From the NCBI GenBank assembly GCA_016928415.1, contig JAFGKU010000040.1, positions 1 through 36,825 on the forward strand: 36,825 bases of DNA, given 5' to 3'. Below the pieces are notes generated by a model, which was not told the DNA's origin, made no database searches, and worked only from the letters and a program-made list of their open reading frames with translations. Shown piece after piece: positions 17,101 through 25,238 of this stretch; the stretch's first letter is position 1; every line of letters begins with the position of its first letter. The DNA is from Spirochaetales bacterium. GTDB lineage: Bacteria; Spirochaetota; Spirochaetia; SZUA-6; JAFGRV01. The position numbers and the translations under genes are program-made.

Positions 17101-18036
17101 ATGGAACTTGACGATTTGTTGAAACGGGACCGGCCACCTGGCAAGGGTGCCTGGTCTCCGACAATGGATGACTTTGAAAAGCTGTTCTGGAAATGCAAGG
17201 GCCTTATCAAGGAGCGCGAAAGGAACGTGGCGTTCTGGAAATCCACGAATGAAAATCTCAGCATGGCCTATGATAAGCTGGACGACCAGGAGCGTGAATT
17301 GGAAAAGGCGTACGGAATAATAACCGACGACCTCAAGGTCGCCAACAGGATCCAGAGTTCCCTTCTGCCGTCTTTGAATGGTCAGATGCAGGACGAACTG
17401 GAATTCGCCGTTTACCACAAGCAGCTTGCCGAAGTAGGTGGTGATTATTATGATTTTTTCAAGACAAAAAACGGCGGCTATGCCATAGGCGTGTTTGATA
17501 TCTCCGGCCATGGGGTGGCTGCCGCGCTGGTTATGGCTTACCTGAAGGCCCAGTTTACGCTCGCCATCAACCTGTTCGATTCTCCAAAATCAATAGTGGA
17601 GTACGTCAATTCGCAATCCGTCGGGTTTTTAAGGAACGTCAAGAAATACGCTACACTCAATTTTGTCCTGTTTAACAATGATAGGGTTAATTATGTCTGC
17701 GGCGGCGGCAACGGCCTCCTTGTCCATGATTATACGCCGATTCTTTTTAAAAAGCAGGATTATTTTCTTGGACTCAAGCAGAGGACTTACAATGAATACA
17801 CCCTGCCGTTTGTTGAAGGCGATCTCCTCGTTCTTTACACGGACGGGATTACGGAAGCGCAGAACGGGAATTTTGAAGATTACAGCATACGCAGGCTGAA
17901 CGCGCTTATTGTCGCCAACGCCAACCGGGAAGTCACGGAGATACTGGATGCGGCGATCGGTGACTTCAGGCGGTTTTGCCGGCGGCAGCAGGATGATATC
18001 ACTCTCATAATTTTACGCAAAAGGAGGAGAAGTTAA
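17101..18036 (+). CDS. SpoIIE/RsbU-family PP2C serine phosphatase
   Basis: The 311-residue protein has the shared N-terminal module (residues 1-71), a short helical linker with the RIQSSLLPS motif that usually precedes this domain, and a PP2C-type phosphatase domain (about 95-308). The metal ligands are present: D115 in VGGDYYDF, D133 in DISGHG, the aspartate of LYTDGITEA and the aspartates of QQDDITLII. It should therefore be active and remove phosphate from serine on a STAS-type partner. The ATG at 17101 follows AAAGGTG, and the stop touches the next start. The STAS-like product two genes downstream is the obvious substrate. Confidence 0.92.
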   Translation: MELDDLLKRDRPPGKGAWSPTMDDFEKLFWKCKGLIKERERNVAFWKSTNENLSMAYDKLDDQERELEKAYGIITDDLKVANRIQSSLLPSLNGQMQDELEFAVYHKQLAEVGGDYYDFFKTKNGGYAIGVFDISGHGVAAALVMAYLKAQFTLAINLFDSPKSIVEYVNSQSVGFLRNVKKYATLNFVLFNNDRVNYVCGGGNGLLVHDYTPILFKKQDYFLGLKQRTYNEYTLPFVEGDLLVLYTDGITEAQNGNFEDYSIRRLNALIVANANREVTEILDAAIGDFRRFCRRQQDDITLIILRKRRRS

Positions 18037-18552
18037 ATGTTCGTTGAACAGAAATCGAAACCGGTCCGTATGGAGTTCAGGTGTATGATCACTCCCATGA
18101 AAGCGGTTAAATACAATTTAAGCGGCCTGCTGGGGAATTTCAATGCGGACCTGGCGGGCCGGTTTTATCCGGATGTATTGGCTTCCCGTCTGAACGTGAT
18201 GGTCTCGGAGCTGGTTAACAATGCCGTGGAGAATGTCATTGATCCCGGTGCGGGATTCTCTGTAAACATACGGATAACCGAATCTGAATTGATAGTAAAG
18301 GTATCCAACCGGGCTGATGAGGCACAGTACGAAAAGGTGAAACGGCATATCGGTGTCATAAGGATGTCTGACGATAAAAAGCGCCTCATGGCTGAAACGA
18401 TAGCGCAGCGGAAAGCCCTCAGGCTGAAGGGCGGCCTGGGCTTGATACGCCTTGCCGCCGAAATTAAAAGCGAATTGAACGCAAATTACAACCGGGATAA
18501 GTCGGTAATGACCGTCGTATCACGGCTGGCATTAAACGGGATTGGCGGTTGA
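18037..18552 (+). CDS. RsbW-like GHKL protein, partly degenerate ATP site
   Basis: The 171-residue protein resembles anti-sigma-factor type serine kinases of the GHKL family. The N box SELVNNAVEN (57-66) keeps the glutamate and asparagine, and KGGLGLIRLA (131-140) matches the later glycine box. The first glycine box, usually D-x-G-x-G, is not recognisable; around residue 90 it reads KVSNRADEAQY. Kinase activity is thus uncertain and it may only bind its partner. It may correspond to the slr1658-type group named in some automatic annotations, which I recall but could not check. The ATG at 18037 lies directly after the phosphatase stop, with AAAAGGAGGAG upstream. Confidence 0.78.
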   Translation: MFVEQKSKPVRMEFRCMITPMKAVKYNLSGLLGNFNADLAGRFYPDVLASRLNVMVSELVNNAVENVIDPGAGFSVNIRITESELIVKVSNRADEAQYEKVKRHIGVIRMSDDKKRLMAETIAQRKALRLKGGLGLIRLAAEIKSELNANYNRDKSVMTVVSRLALNGIGG

Positions 18553-18573
18553 CAACGCCCAAAAGGAGGTAAC

Positions 18574-18981
18574 GTGAAAATTCTCACTTACGGAGAGATA
18601 ATGGAAAACGGGGTGAGCCTTTTTACCGCTATTGCGCAGTTAAACGGAAAAGAACTGCGGGTAAAATTTTCGGGAAGTATCCGGGTTGAAAATCCGTATA
18701 AGCAGCTTGAAAGCTATATACAGGACCTTGACGCACAGTTGAGGCAGAATAAAATCAGTTCCACCGTTCTGGATTTTACCGGTTTATCATACTGCAATTC
18801 CAATGGGTTTTATGTCCTGATGGATATAATCGATGTCATTTACGGGATCGTCCCCGGAGGTGTACAGGTGAACAGGCTCAGCCGTGACGACTGGCACCAG
18901 GAAACACTTCCCGTCCTGTTGAACCTGGAGGACAGGGAAATCTGTTTCCGGACTTCACTCAAGGACTGCGTGGAAATATAG
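18574..18981 (+). CDS. STAS-like partner-switch protein
   Basis: The 135-residue protein has the core of a STAS-type antagonist. The stretch VLDFTGLSYCNSNGFYVLMDIID (65-87) aligns with the helix start around the phosphorylated serine of SpoIIAA-like proteins, with S76 at the expected place. The N-terminal 60 residues form a beta sheet with a longer first part than usual, as in SiaC or slr1659-like proteins. It probably switches between the GHKL protein and a target according to phosphorylation of S76. The start is GTG at 18574 with a strong AAAGGAGGT site. It is the last gene of the operon; a new promoter begins at 19019, and no terminator hairpin is visible in between. Confidence 0.78.
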   Translation: MKILTYGEIMENGVSLFTAIAQLNGKELRVKFSGSIRVENPYKQLESYIQDLDAQLRQNKISSTVLDFTGLSYCNSNGFYVLMDIIDVIYGIVPGGVQVNRLSRDDWHQETLPVLLNLEDREICFRTSLKDCVEI

Positions 18982-19018
18982 AATCCGTCCTTGTGTCAAA
19001 TTGATTCGTCTATTATTC

Positions 19019-19047
19019 TTGACAATTAAAATTGGAAAAACTATGCT
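19019..19047 (+). promoter_or_regulatory. Strong sigma-70-like promoter
   Basis: TTGACA (19019-19024) and TATGCT (19042-19047) are 17 bases apart. Transcription would start near 19054 and give a leader of about 57 bases before the ATG at 19111. Confidence 0.75.
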
Positions 19048-19110
19048 TAAAATACGTGCAAAACAGGTTTTTGCATGGCGTATCGAGAATGTAATAAAGG
19101 AGATTTGTTT

Positions 19111-20004
19111 ATGAAAAAAACTGCAGCTGTATTATTGTTTATTCAATTGTTTGTTTTCCAGATTTTAACGGCCCAGTCATACCAGGTTCCGGATAAAATG
19201 CGTTTACAGAAAGTCGAATTCTTCAGCCCGGATGGCAAATCCGTCGGCCGTATGGAAATCGAGTATGGTCCCAAAGGAGTTATTGTGTCGCATGACACTT
19301 ACGGTTCCTCGGAAAAACCCTGGAGGGGGATGCGCTACGAATACAACGACAGTGGACAACTGGTCAAGGCGTCTCAACTGTTTGATGATGACTTGTACGA
19401 ATACACGGTCTATGAATACAAAAAGAATCACGTAACAAAGGAATCGGTTTATGACAGGGATGATAAGCTTGTAATGGTGACATTATACGAATACGATAAC
19501 AAAGGCAAACCGGTTACACGGGCTGTGCTGGAATCCGGTGAAAAATGGAAGTCCATCTCGCTTAATGAGTATGACGGTAAAAACAAGCTTAAGCGGATGG
19601 TGACTTATCAAATGGGTGTTCCGGTTTCTACATCGGTAGTCGAAAACAGGAAGGATAAACAGGTCAAAACCGATCATTATTTCGGCGGTGAAAAGAGAGA
19701 GGAATGGAAAACGGTAAACACTGTCGTGTTTATCACAAAGGGCGCTTTGAAGGGCAGGATCAAGGAATACTCGTCCTATTCCTATTGGCTTGGGGGAGAA
19801 GGTGAGCCCGAGCTTGATGACTGCAGCAGTTTTTCATACAAGCTTGAATATGACAAGGATAAAAATATCCACAGGATAGATGTTTACAGTTCCAGTAAAA
19901 CAAGCCCTGGTTATGCCGAATTTACCTGGGAAAAGGGCAAATTGGACAGGGAAATTACTGAGCAAATTATCGAACAGACCTTCAGGATGTATATAGGGTG
20001 TTGA
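19111..20004 (+). CDS. Secreted protein with YD/MORN-like repeats
   Basis: The 297-residue protein has a signal peptide (about 1-22, ending ILTAQS). From about residue 70 it has repeated units of the form YEY-[DNK]-x-x-G or similar (YEYNDSGQLVK, YEYKKNHVTK, YEYDNKGKP, NEYDGKNKLKRM), spaced about 20-25 residues. Such repeats make a beta-solenoid-like surface and occur in secreted proteins of Bacteroidota and spirochaetes. It has no toxin tail and is too short for an Rhs protein. The start was set at 19111 because AAGGAG (19097-19102) lies 8 bases before it and the signal peptide begins there; an in-frame ATG at 19075 lacks both. It is a single-gene unit. The function is unknown. Confidence 0.75.
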   Translation: MKKTAAVLLFIQLFVFQILTAQSYQVPDKMRLQKVEFFSPDGKSVGRMEIEYGPKGVIVSHDTYGSSEKPWRGMRYEYNDSGQLVKASQLFDDDLYEYTVYEYKKNHVTKESVYDRDDKLVMVTLYEYDNKGKPVTRAVLESGEKWKSISLNEYDGKNKLKRMVTYQMGVPVSTSVVENRKDKQVKTDHYFGGEKREEWKTVNTVVFITKGALKGRIKEYSSYSYWLGGEGEPELDDCSSFSYKLEYDKDKNIHRIDVYSSSKTSPGYAEFTWEKGKLDREITEQIIEQTFRMYIGC

Positions 20005-20015
20005 GGGCGATAATT

Positions 20016-22442
20016 TTATAGCGAGAAAAAGTTTTCCTTGAGAGACTCCACGTTCAGTCCCAATACAGTGCCGAGCTTAATGAGCCGGCGCATCCTGTTC
20101 AGTTTATTGAAGTCCCGGTGTTCCTCGATTTCCTCCATTGAATAATCGGAAAACGATTTTAACAGGTAAAAAACAATTTCCTGTATACCGGTGATATCCG
20201 GTTCAATTTTCAGGCTTCGGGCCGTTTCAAGGAGATGGATGATCGCTTTTACCGGTTCTTCCTGGACGGCCGATGTAAGTTTCTTTGCCTGGTGTTCCAG
20301 GATGCGGGAAATTTTGCGCCGGACTCCATCCGTGTTGACGTTCAGTTTGTATTCCAATGCCACGGTGACCAGTTCCTTTATTTTTGCCAGATTTTCCTCG
20401 GTAACGGTAAGGCGTGTATCGGTAAGTATCGCTTCAAAATTCCTGTTTATCAGCAATTCGGCCAATTCACGCATGGTTGGCGATCCGGTAACATTGAGCC
20501 GCTTGATGTAAGCCAGGGCGTTTATTGTGTGATTAAACGCTTTCGTGCCGCAGGAAATGCATTTGTCCACCACTTTCTGTGAAATGATGCCTGATATTTT
20601 TGTACGCAGTTCCAGCGGCAGACTGCCGATGGAAATATTCAGGGTTTCAGGCCGGTCCTCTCCCGGTTCGGCCTTTTTAATGGTGAGAAAAAAACCTTCC
20701 AGGTCTTTTTCCTGGAAACTGAAAGAATAAGTGTCCGTTTTACACCGTGTGACATCTGTCACCGTTATACGTCCTTCCTTGGTGATGCATAAATCCTCTT
20801 CCTTTTCACTGTCAAGTATGAATTCGTCCTTCCTGTAAATTCCGAACAGGTCATCATGACTCCCGTTGCCCATGCACAATTCTGAAAGAACAAAAATGGA
20901 AGCCCCGTATTCGTTACCTTTTTTTTCGGGAATGATCCACGTTTCTATAATATTCCGGCCTGAACCGAAGCTGCTGATATTGCTTCTGGCGTTTTCCAGT
21001 TCGGACAGGAACGTCGGCAGGATGTTTTCCGTTTTCCATTCCGCGTATATGTCAAGGGCCTTGATGGCGTATTTCATGTTCTGCGTGGTTTCAAGCCCTG
21101 AAATTTCCGAGAAGAACCAGCCGCAGGAAGTAAACATGAACTGGATGTATTTCTGTCCTTCCAGCAGCGAGTAAAATTTGCGGAAAGTTTCGGAATTTTC
21201 CGTGTCCGTCCTGTCCGCCATTTCCCTGACCATGTCTTTCCGGTCTTTCTGACCGGTTAACACCTCGATGTACATGTCCCGAATAAGGTAGGGATCCTTT
21301 GATGAAAGTTTTGCCATCTCCTTCAGGTAGATATCATTCAGATTGTCCCTTAAAAAATCAAAGGCGTTCCGCAGGGGAGTCCGCCATTCCTGGTTCCACC
21401 CCTTCTGCCCGCCCGTTGAACAGCCGCAGTCCCTGTGCCAGCGGGCAATGCCGTGGACGCAGCTCCAGGAGGTTCCTTTCCCGTTTTCACCTTTTTTCAG
21501 CCGCACCCTGTATGTGGGGGGAAAAAGCTCCAGATAATGACCGTAGTTGGTGAAGGTAAACTCGTTTCTTTCTTCAACTATCTTGCTGAAGGCGGCCAGG
21601 CACATGTCTCCGAAGGGTTCATGGTGACCGTAGACTTCACCGTCCGTGGCCACGTTTAAAAGATAGGTTTTATCTGCCGTCTGCCTGAAGGAGATGAATT
21701 TCTCGTAAAGTGAATCGGCATTCCTCAAGTAATGCTCAAAGGAAATGCCGTGGGCGAGAATGTGATTATAGAAAAAAACGTTCAGGTTTCCGTTATCCCT
21801 TTCAATCCTGTATGCGCGGCCGCTCGGTACGGGATTGTGTTTGTAGGTCTGCCATTTCTCCGAACCAACGGGACAAATGGCGTCCGCCTGCCATGGAGAG
21901 AGGACCACGAAGTTTATGCCGCATTCAATGAGAATGTCCGCGACATTGTCATTGATGGCCGTTTCGGCAAGCCACATTCCCTCCGGTTTTCTTTGAAAAT
22001 GCGTTTCAAAATCCCGGATGCCCCATATAATCTGCATCCTGGCGTCTTCCGGTGCGGCCAGGGGGAGGATGGTGTGGTTGTAGCATTGGGCCAGGGCGTT
22101 CCCGTGCCCCCCGTTTTTTTCAATGCTTTTCCTGTCAGCCTGAAGAATCCTCTCATACACCTCGGCATGGTTTTCCTTCAGCCAGCTTAACAGGGTCGGG
22201 CCGAAATTAAATGAAATATATTCATAATTATTCACCAGGTCGCTGATTCTGCCGCTGGAATCAAGCACGCGTGACATGGTATTGGCGGCATAGCATTCCT
22301 TGGTGATTTTTTGATTCCAATCGTGGTAGGGATATGCTGATTCCTGGTAAGGAATAAGCCCCAGCCATGGGTCCTCCCTCGGCGGCTGATAAAAATGACC
22401 GTGTATCACTATGGTATTTTTCATATCTATAAGTTTAGTCAT
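20016..22442 (-). CDS. Glycoside hydrolase family 57 protein with DUF3536-like C-terminus
   Basis: The 808-residue protein is a GH57 enzyme of the alpha-amylase-like type that acts on alpha-glucans. The N-terminal barrel shows IVIHGHFYQPPREDPW (11-26), the nucleophile E160 in EGMWLAETA and the likely acid D267 in ATDGEVYGHH. Histidines and a CSTGGQKGW segment, usual for this subgroup, follow. The C-terminal ~450 residues agree with DUF3536 and contain many helices. The exact product is unknown. No signal peptide is present, so it acts in the cytoplasm. The start could instead be at 22424 (MKNTIVIHGH), which is where relatives normally begin; neither start has a good ribosome binding site. It diverges from the DUF4912-branching enzyme unit. 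Confidence 0.87.
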   Translation of the reverse strand: MTKLIDMKNTIVIHGHFYQPPREDPWLGLIPYQESAYPYHDWNQKITKECYAANTMSRVLDSSGRISDLVNNYEYISFNFGPTLLSWLKENHAEVYERILQADRKSIEKNGGHGNALAQCYNHTILPLAAPEDARMQIIWGIRDFETHFQRKPEGMWLAETAINDNVADILIECGINFVVLSPWQADAICPVGSEKWQTYKHNPVPSGRAYRIERDNGNLNVFFYNHILAHGISFEHYLRNADSLYEKFISFRQTADKTYLLNVATDGEVYGHHEPFGDMCLAAFSKIVEERNEFTFTNYGHYLELFPPTYRVRLKKGENGKGTSWSCVHGIARWHRDCGCSTGGQKGWNQEWRTPLRNAFDFLRDNLNDIYLKEMAKLSSKDPYLIRDMYIEVLTGQKDRKDMVREMADRTDTENSETFRKFYSLLEGQKYIQFMFTSCGWFFSEISGLETTQNMKYAIKALDIYAEWKTENILPTFLSELENARSNISSFGSGRNIIETWIIPEKKGNEYGASIFVLSELCMGNGSHDDLFGIYRKDEFILDSEKEEDLCITKEGRITVTDVTRCKTDTYSFSFQEKDLEGFFLTIKKAEPGEDRPETLNISIGSLPLELRTKISGIISQKVVDKCISCGTKAFNHTINALAYIKRLNVTGSPTMRELAELLINRNFEAILTDTRLTVTEENLAKIKELVTVALEYKLNVNTDGVRRKISRILEHQAKKLTSAVQEEPVKAIIHLLETARSLKIEPDITGIQEIVFYLLKSFSDYSMEEIEEHRDFNKLNRMRRLIKLGTVLGLNVESLKENFFSL

Positions 22443-22506
22443 TTTAAGGCACGCTGTAAAGGAATAATATCACGGGTTTTTTAAGGGTCCTATTCCCTTC
22501 CCTTTA

Positions 22507-22535
22507 TTGACAATGACTTCCTGTTTCTCTACAAT
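22507..22535 (+). promoter_or_regulatory. Strong sigma-70-like promoter for DUF4912-GH57
   Basis: TTGACA (22507-22512) and TACAAT (22530-22535) are separated by 17 bases, one mismatch in total. The start site would be near 22542. An in-frame TTG at 22507 is therefore part of the promoter and not a start codon. Confidence 0.78.
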
Positions 22536-22569
22536 GAAGATGAAAAGACAGAGAGGATGGGGTGGTTAC

Positions 22570-23307
22570 ATGACACGGGAGAGGTTAAATCTCTTTTCAT
22601 TCGAAGAGTTGCTGCAGCTGGCCAGCAATGAAGACATTGAAGTCACGGAAGGTATTTGCAAGGAATCACTCATTGAATTGATTTTGGAGGTTCTGAGCGA
22701 ACAGCGGGAAGAACGCTCGCAGCTGAATAATATATCCGTACGCGGTGAGGAAATCAAGTACAACATCATGCAGGACGAAGAAATCGACCTGAATCACCGG
22801 GACGAATACCCCATCCCCAGGCGGTATAAATTCACACGTATTCTTTTCCTGCCCCGTGATCCCTTCTGGGCTTATGCCTATTGGGATTTTGAAGATGAAT
22901 TAATTGATAAAATAAAGGCGGATGAGAATTTTGAAAGGCTTTTTCTCCGGGTTCATGATATAAAAATGGTGGATTTCAATGGAAAAAATTCAAACTACAG
23001 CTTTGATATAGAAATTCAGCTGGAAGATAATTCCTGGTACATCAATATACCTCACCCGGATTCCGATTATATCCTGGAACTTTATTATTCAACAAATGGA
23101 CAGGAGGTTTTCCTGACAAGATCAAACAGAATACAAACACCTTTGGGCAGGATTTCAGATGTTATCGATAATGAATGGCATTCGGAAAATACGGACAAGC
23201 TTATAGAGGCTTCCCACCATACTTTTTCCCAATACCAGTTCAGCTGGGGGAATATACCCCAGAGAATTCTTTCGTTCAAAAATCTTAACTTTCTTCAGAG
23301 AAAATAG
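22570..23307 (+). CDS. DUF4912 protein with N-terminal SAP/Rho-N-like segment
   Basis: The 245-residue protein has an N-terminal helical piece (about 1-45; FSFEELLQLASNEDIEV and CKESLIELILEVL) that looks like a SAP or Rho_N-type motif. A DUF4912 domain follows (about 80-205), with RILFLPRDPFWAYAYWDF, LFLRVHDIK, NSWYINIPHPDSDYILELYY and RSNRIQTPLGRISD. DUF4912 is often beside GH57 enzymes, and its carbohydrate-binding-like beta fold suggests a glucan-binding helper. This is known from genomic context rather than biochemistry. The ATG at 22570 was chosen because the promoter ends at 22535; GAGAGGATGG lies upstream. It is followed 11 bases later by the GH57 branching enzyme. Confidence 0.82.
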   Translation: MTRERLNLFSFEELLQLASNEDIEVTEGICKESLIELILEVLSEQREERSQLNNISVRGEEIKYNIMQDEEIDLNHRDEYPIPRRYKFTRILFLPRDPFWAYAYWDFEDELIDKIKADENFERLFLRVHDIKMVDFNGKNSNYSFDIEIQLEDNSWYINIPHPDSDYILELYYSTNGQEVFLTRSNRIQTPLGRISDVIDNEWHSENTDKLIEASHHTFSQYQFSWGNIPQRILSFKNLNFLQRK

Positions 23308-23318
23308 GGGCAGGCAAT

Positions 23319-24914
23319 ATGTCAAAAGGTTACTTAATGCTGGTCTTACACGCGCACCTACCGTTTGTCCGGCATCCGGAATATGATAAATTCCTTGAGG
23401 AGAACTGGCTTTATGAAGCCATATCGGAAACTTACTTACCGCTTCTGCGGGTATTTCGTCACCTGAAAGAAGACAACATTCCTTTTCGTTTGACTTTAAG
23501 TGTTTCGCCAACGCTTTGCACAATGCTTTCGGACCCCCTGCTCCAGGACAGATATTTGAATCATGTCAAGTCCCTGGTCCAGTTGGCGGAAAATGAAGTG
23601 GAAAGGACGGCCGGGGAACCTGAAATGAATGTCCTGGCCAGAATGTACCTTGAACGGTTTACCGAGAATTTGACCGATTTTACGGAAGTGTACGGCAAGA
23701 ACCTGATCAAGGGATTCAAATATTTTCAGGAAAACAATAGCCTGGAAATTATTACCACGTCGGCCACGCATTGTTTCATGCCCCTGCTCCAGGTGTCTCC
23801 CGCCGGGGTGAATGCTCAAATCAGGACCGCCGCGGAAACCCATCTGGATTTTTTCGGCAAACGTTCGAGGGGAATCTGGCTTCCTGAATGCGGGTATTTC
23901 CCCGGTCTGGAATCTTATCTGGCAAATAATGACATCGAATTTTTCATGGTGGATACCCACGGGATCCTTTACGCGGACAAAAAGCCGAAATACGGCGTTT
24001 TCGCTCCGCTCTGCTGCCCCAATGATATCGCCGTTTTCGGCCGTGACCCGGAAACTTCGCGTTCCGTATGGTCGTCCGAACACGGGTATCCGGCAGACCC
24101 GGTATACAGGGAGTATTACCGGGATATAGGTTTTGATTTGCCGCTTGATTACATCCGGCCTTACATCCACGACAACGACATAAGAATCAATACGGGTATC
24201 AAGTACTGGGCCATTACGGGAAAAACGAACCACAAGGTACCGTACAACCAGGAGAAGGCACGGGCCAAGGTTTCTGAACACGCTGATAATTTCATTTACA
24301 TGCGGTTGAAGCAACTTGAAAAGATAACACCTATTATGGACCGTCCTCCGGTGATTGTCAGTCCGTATGATGCGGAATTATTCGGCCATTGGTGGTTTGA
24401 AGGCCCTCAATGGCTTGAAACGTTGATCCGTAAACTTGCAGTGCAGCAGGATAGCCTGAAAATGATAACCCCTACCGATTATCTCATAGATTTTCCCGAA
24501 AACCAGGTGGCAACCCCGTCTTTCTCGAGCTGGGGCAATAACGGCTATGCCGAGGTATGGCTGGAAAACAGCAATGACTGGATTTATCCCCACATCTACA
24601 GCTCCCTCGAATTCATGGAAAGACTGGCAAAACAGTTTCCTCAGGAGTCCGGATTCAGGCGCAGGGCGTTAAACCAGGCCGTACGGGAGTTGCTGTTATC
24701 GCAGGCATCGGATTGGGCGTTTATCATGAAGATGGGAACCATGGTGCCCTATGCCGTGAAAAGAACCCGGGAACATATTTATAATTTCAACAGGCTGTAT
24801 AAATCATTGCTGAGGAATGAACTTGATATTAACTGGCTTATTGCCATTGAAAACAAGAATAATATATTCCCCAAAATCGACTACAGGATTTTTAACGAAG
24901 ACAGTAACATATAA
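23319..24914 (+). CDS. GH57 1,4-alpha-glucan branching enzyme (DUF1957 type)
   Basis: This enzyme type makes the alpha-1,6 branches of glycogen-like polymers. The 531-residue protein begins with the GH57 signature LVLHAHLPFVRHPE. The nucleophile is E190 in RGIWLPECGYFPG, and the acid is probably D351 in SPYDAELFGHWWFEGP. The C-terminal helical part (about 410-531) with the TWGN-like SSWGNNGYAEVWL and QASDWAFIMKMG segments is typical of DUF1957. This set agrees with the characterised archaeal TK1436 type. No signal peptide is seen. The ATG at 23319 has a weak GGGGCAGG site. Together with the DUF4912 gene it forms a two-gene unit for storage polysaccharide synthesis. Confidence 0.9.
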   Translation: MSKGYLMLVLHAHLPFVRHPEYDKFLEENWLYEAISETYLPLLRVFRHLKEDNIPFRLTLSVSPTLCTMLSDPLLQDRYLNHVKSLVQLAENEVERTAGEPEMNVLARMYLERFTENLTDFTEVYGKNLIKGFKYFQENNSLEIITTSATHCFMPLLQVSPAGVNAQIRTAAETHLDFFGKRSRGIWLPECGYFPGLESYLANNDIEFFMVDTHGILYADKKPKYGVFAPLCCPNDIAVFGRDPETSRSVWSSEHGYPADPVYREYYRDIGFDLPLDYIRPYIHDNDIRINTGIKYWAITGKTNHKVPYNQEKARAKVSEHADNFIYMRLKQLEKITPIMDRPPVIVSPYDAELFGHWWFEGPQWLETLIRKLAVQQDSLKMITPTDYLIDFPENQVATPSFSSWGNNGYAEVWLENSNDWIYPHIYSSLEFMERLAKQFPQESGFRRRALNQAVRELLLSQASDWAFIMKMGTMVPYAVKRTREHIYNFNRLYKSLLRNELDINWLIAIENKNNIFPKIDYRIFNEDSNI

Positions 24915-24917
24915 AAT

Positions 24918-25235
24918 TTATCTTTCGATACTGATAAGCTGTTCCAGCTTAATCAACTGGAAAGTTTTGTGCAGACTTTCACTGCAGCCGCGGATTTGAA
25001 TTTTTCTGCCTGTTTCTTCCAGTTTCTTCTTATAAAGAAAAATTTTACCGATGCAGGAAGAATTGATGGCGTCCACGTCCATAAAATTCAAGGTGAACGT
25101 TTTATGGTGTTCTTTCAACAGATCTTCCAGTTTCTTCTGGAATATTTCAGTGGATTCCGAACCCATAAGTGTTCCATGTACTTCAAGCATCATTTCGTCG
25201 GGAGATATTTCTTTTTTTTCAAATCGCATACTCAT
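24918..25235 (-). CDS. STAS-domain protein (anti-sigma-factor antagonist type)
   Basis: The 105-residue protein is a single STAS domain, with FTLNFMDVDAINSSCIGKIFLY (47-68) around the phospho-serine position; S59 is the candidate. Such proteins bind an anti-sigma factor or kinase and are controlled by serine phosphorylation. No partner kinase or phosphatase gene adjoins it, so its partners lie elsewhere, possibly in the operon at 17101-18981. On the - strand the ATG at 25235 follows AGAGGA at about 9 bases. It lies 3 bases after the stop of the small gene at 25239-25484 and is probably cotranscribed with it. It runs tail to tail with the branching enzyme. Confidence 0.85.
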   Translation of the reverse strand: MSMRFEKKEISPDEMMLEVHGTLMGSESTEIFQKKLEDLLKEHHKTFTLNFMDVDAINSSCIGKIFLYKKKLEETGRKIQIRGCSESLHKTFQLIKLEQLISIER

Positions 25236-25238
25236 AGT

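Noticed and set aside
19111..20004. Rhs or polymorphic toxin
   Set aside because: The YEYD-like repeats recall Rhs proteins, but the protein is only 297 residues and has neither the Rhs core motif nor a toxin tail, and no immunity gene follows.
22507..22569. TTG start extending the DUF4912 gene
   Set aside because: This TTG is part of the TTGACA -35 hexamer and lies upstream of the predicted transcript.
23496..24314. 272-codon open frame on the - strand inside the GH57 branching enzyme
   Set aside because: The + strand gene has all catalytic motifs. The - strand product has no recognisable features.
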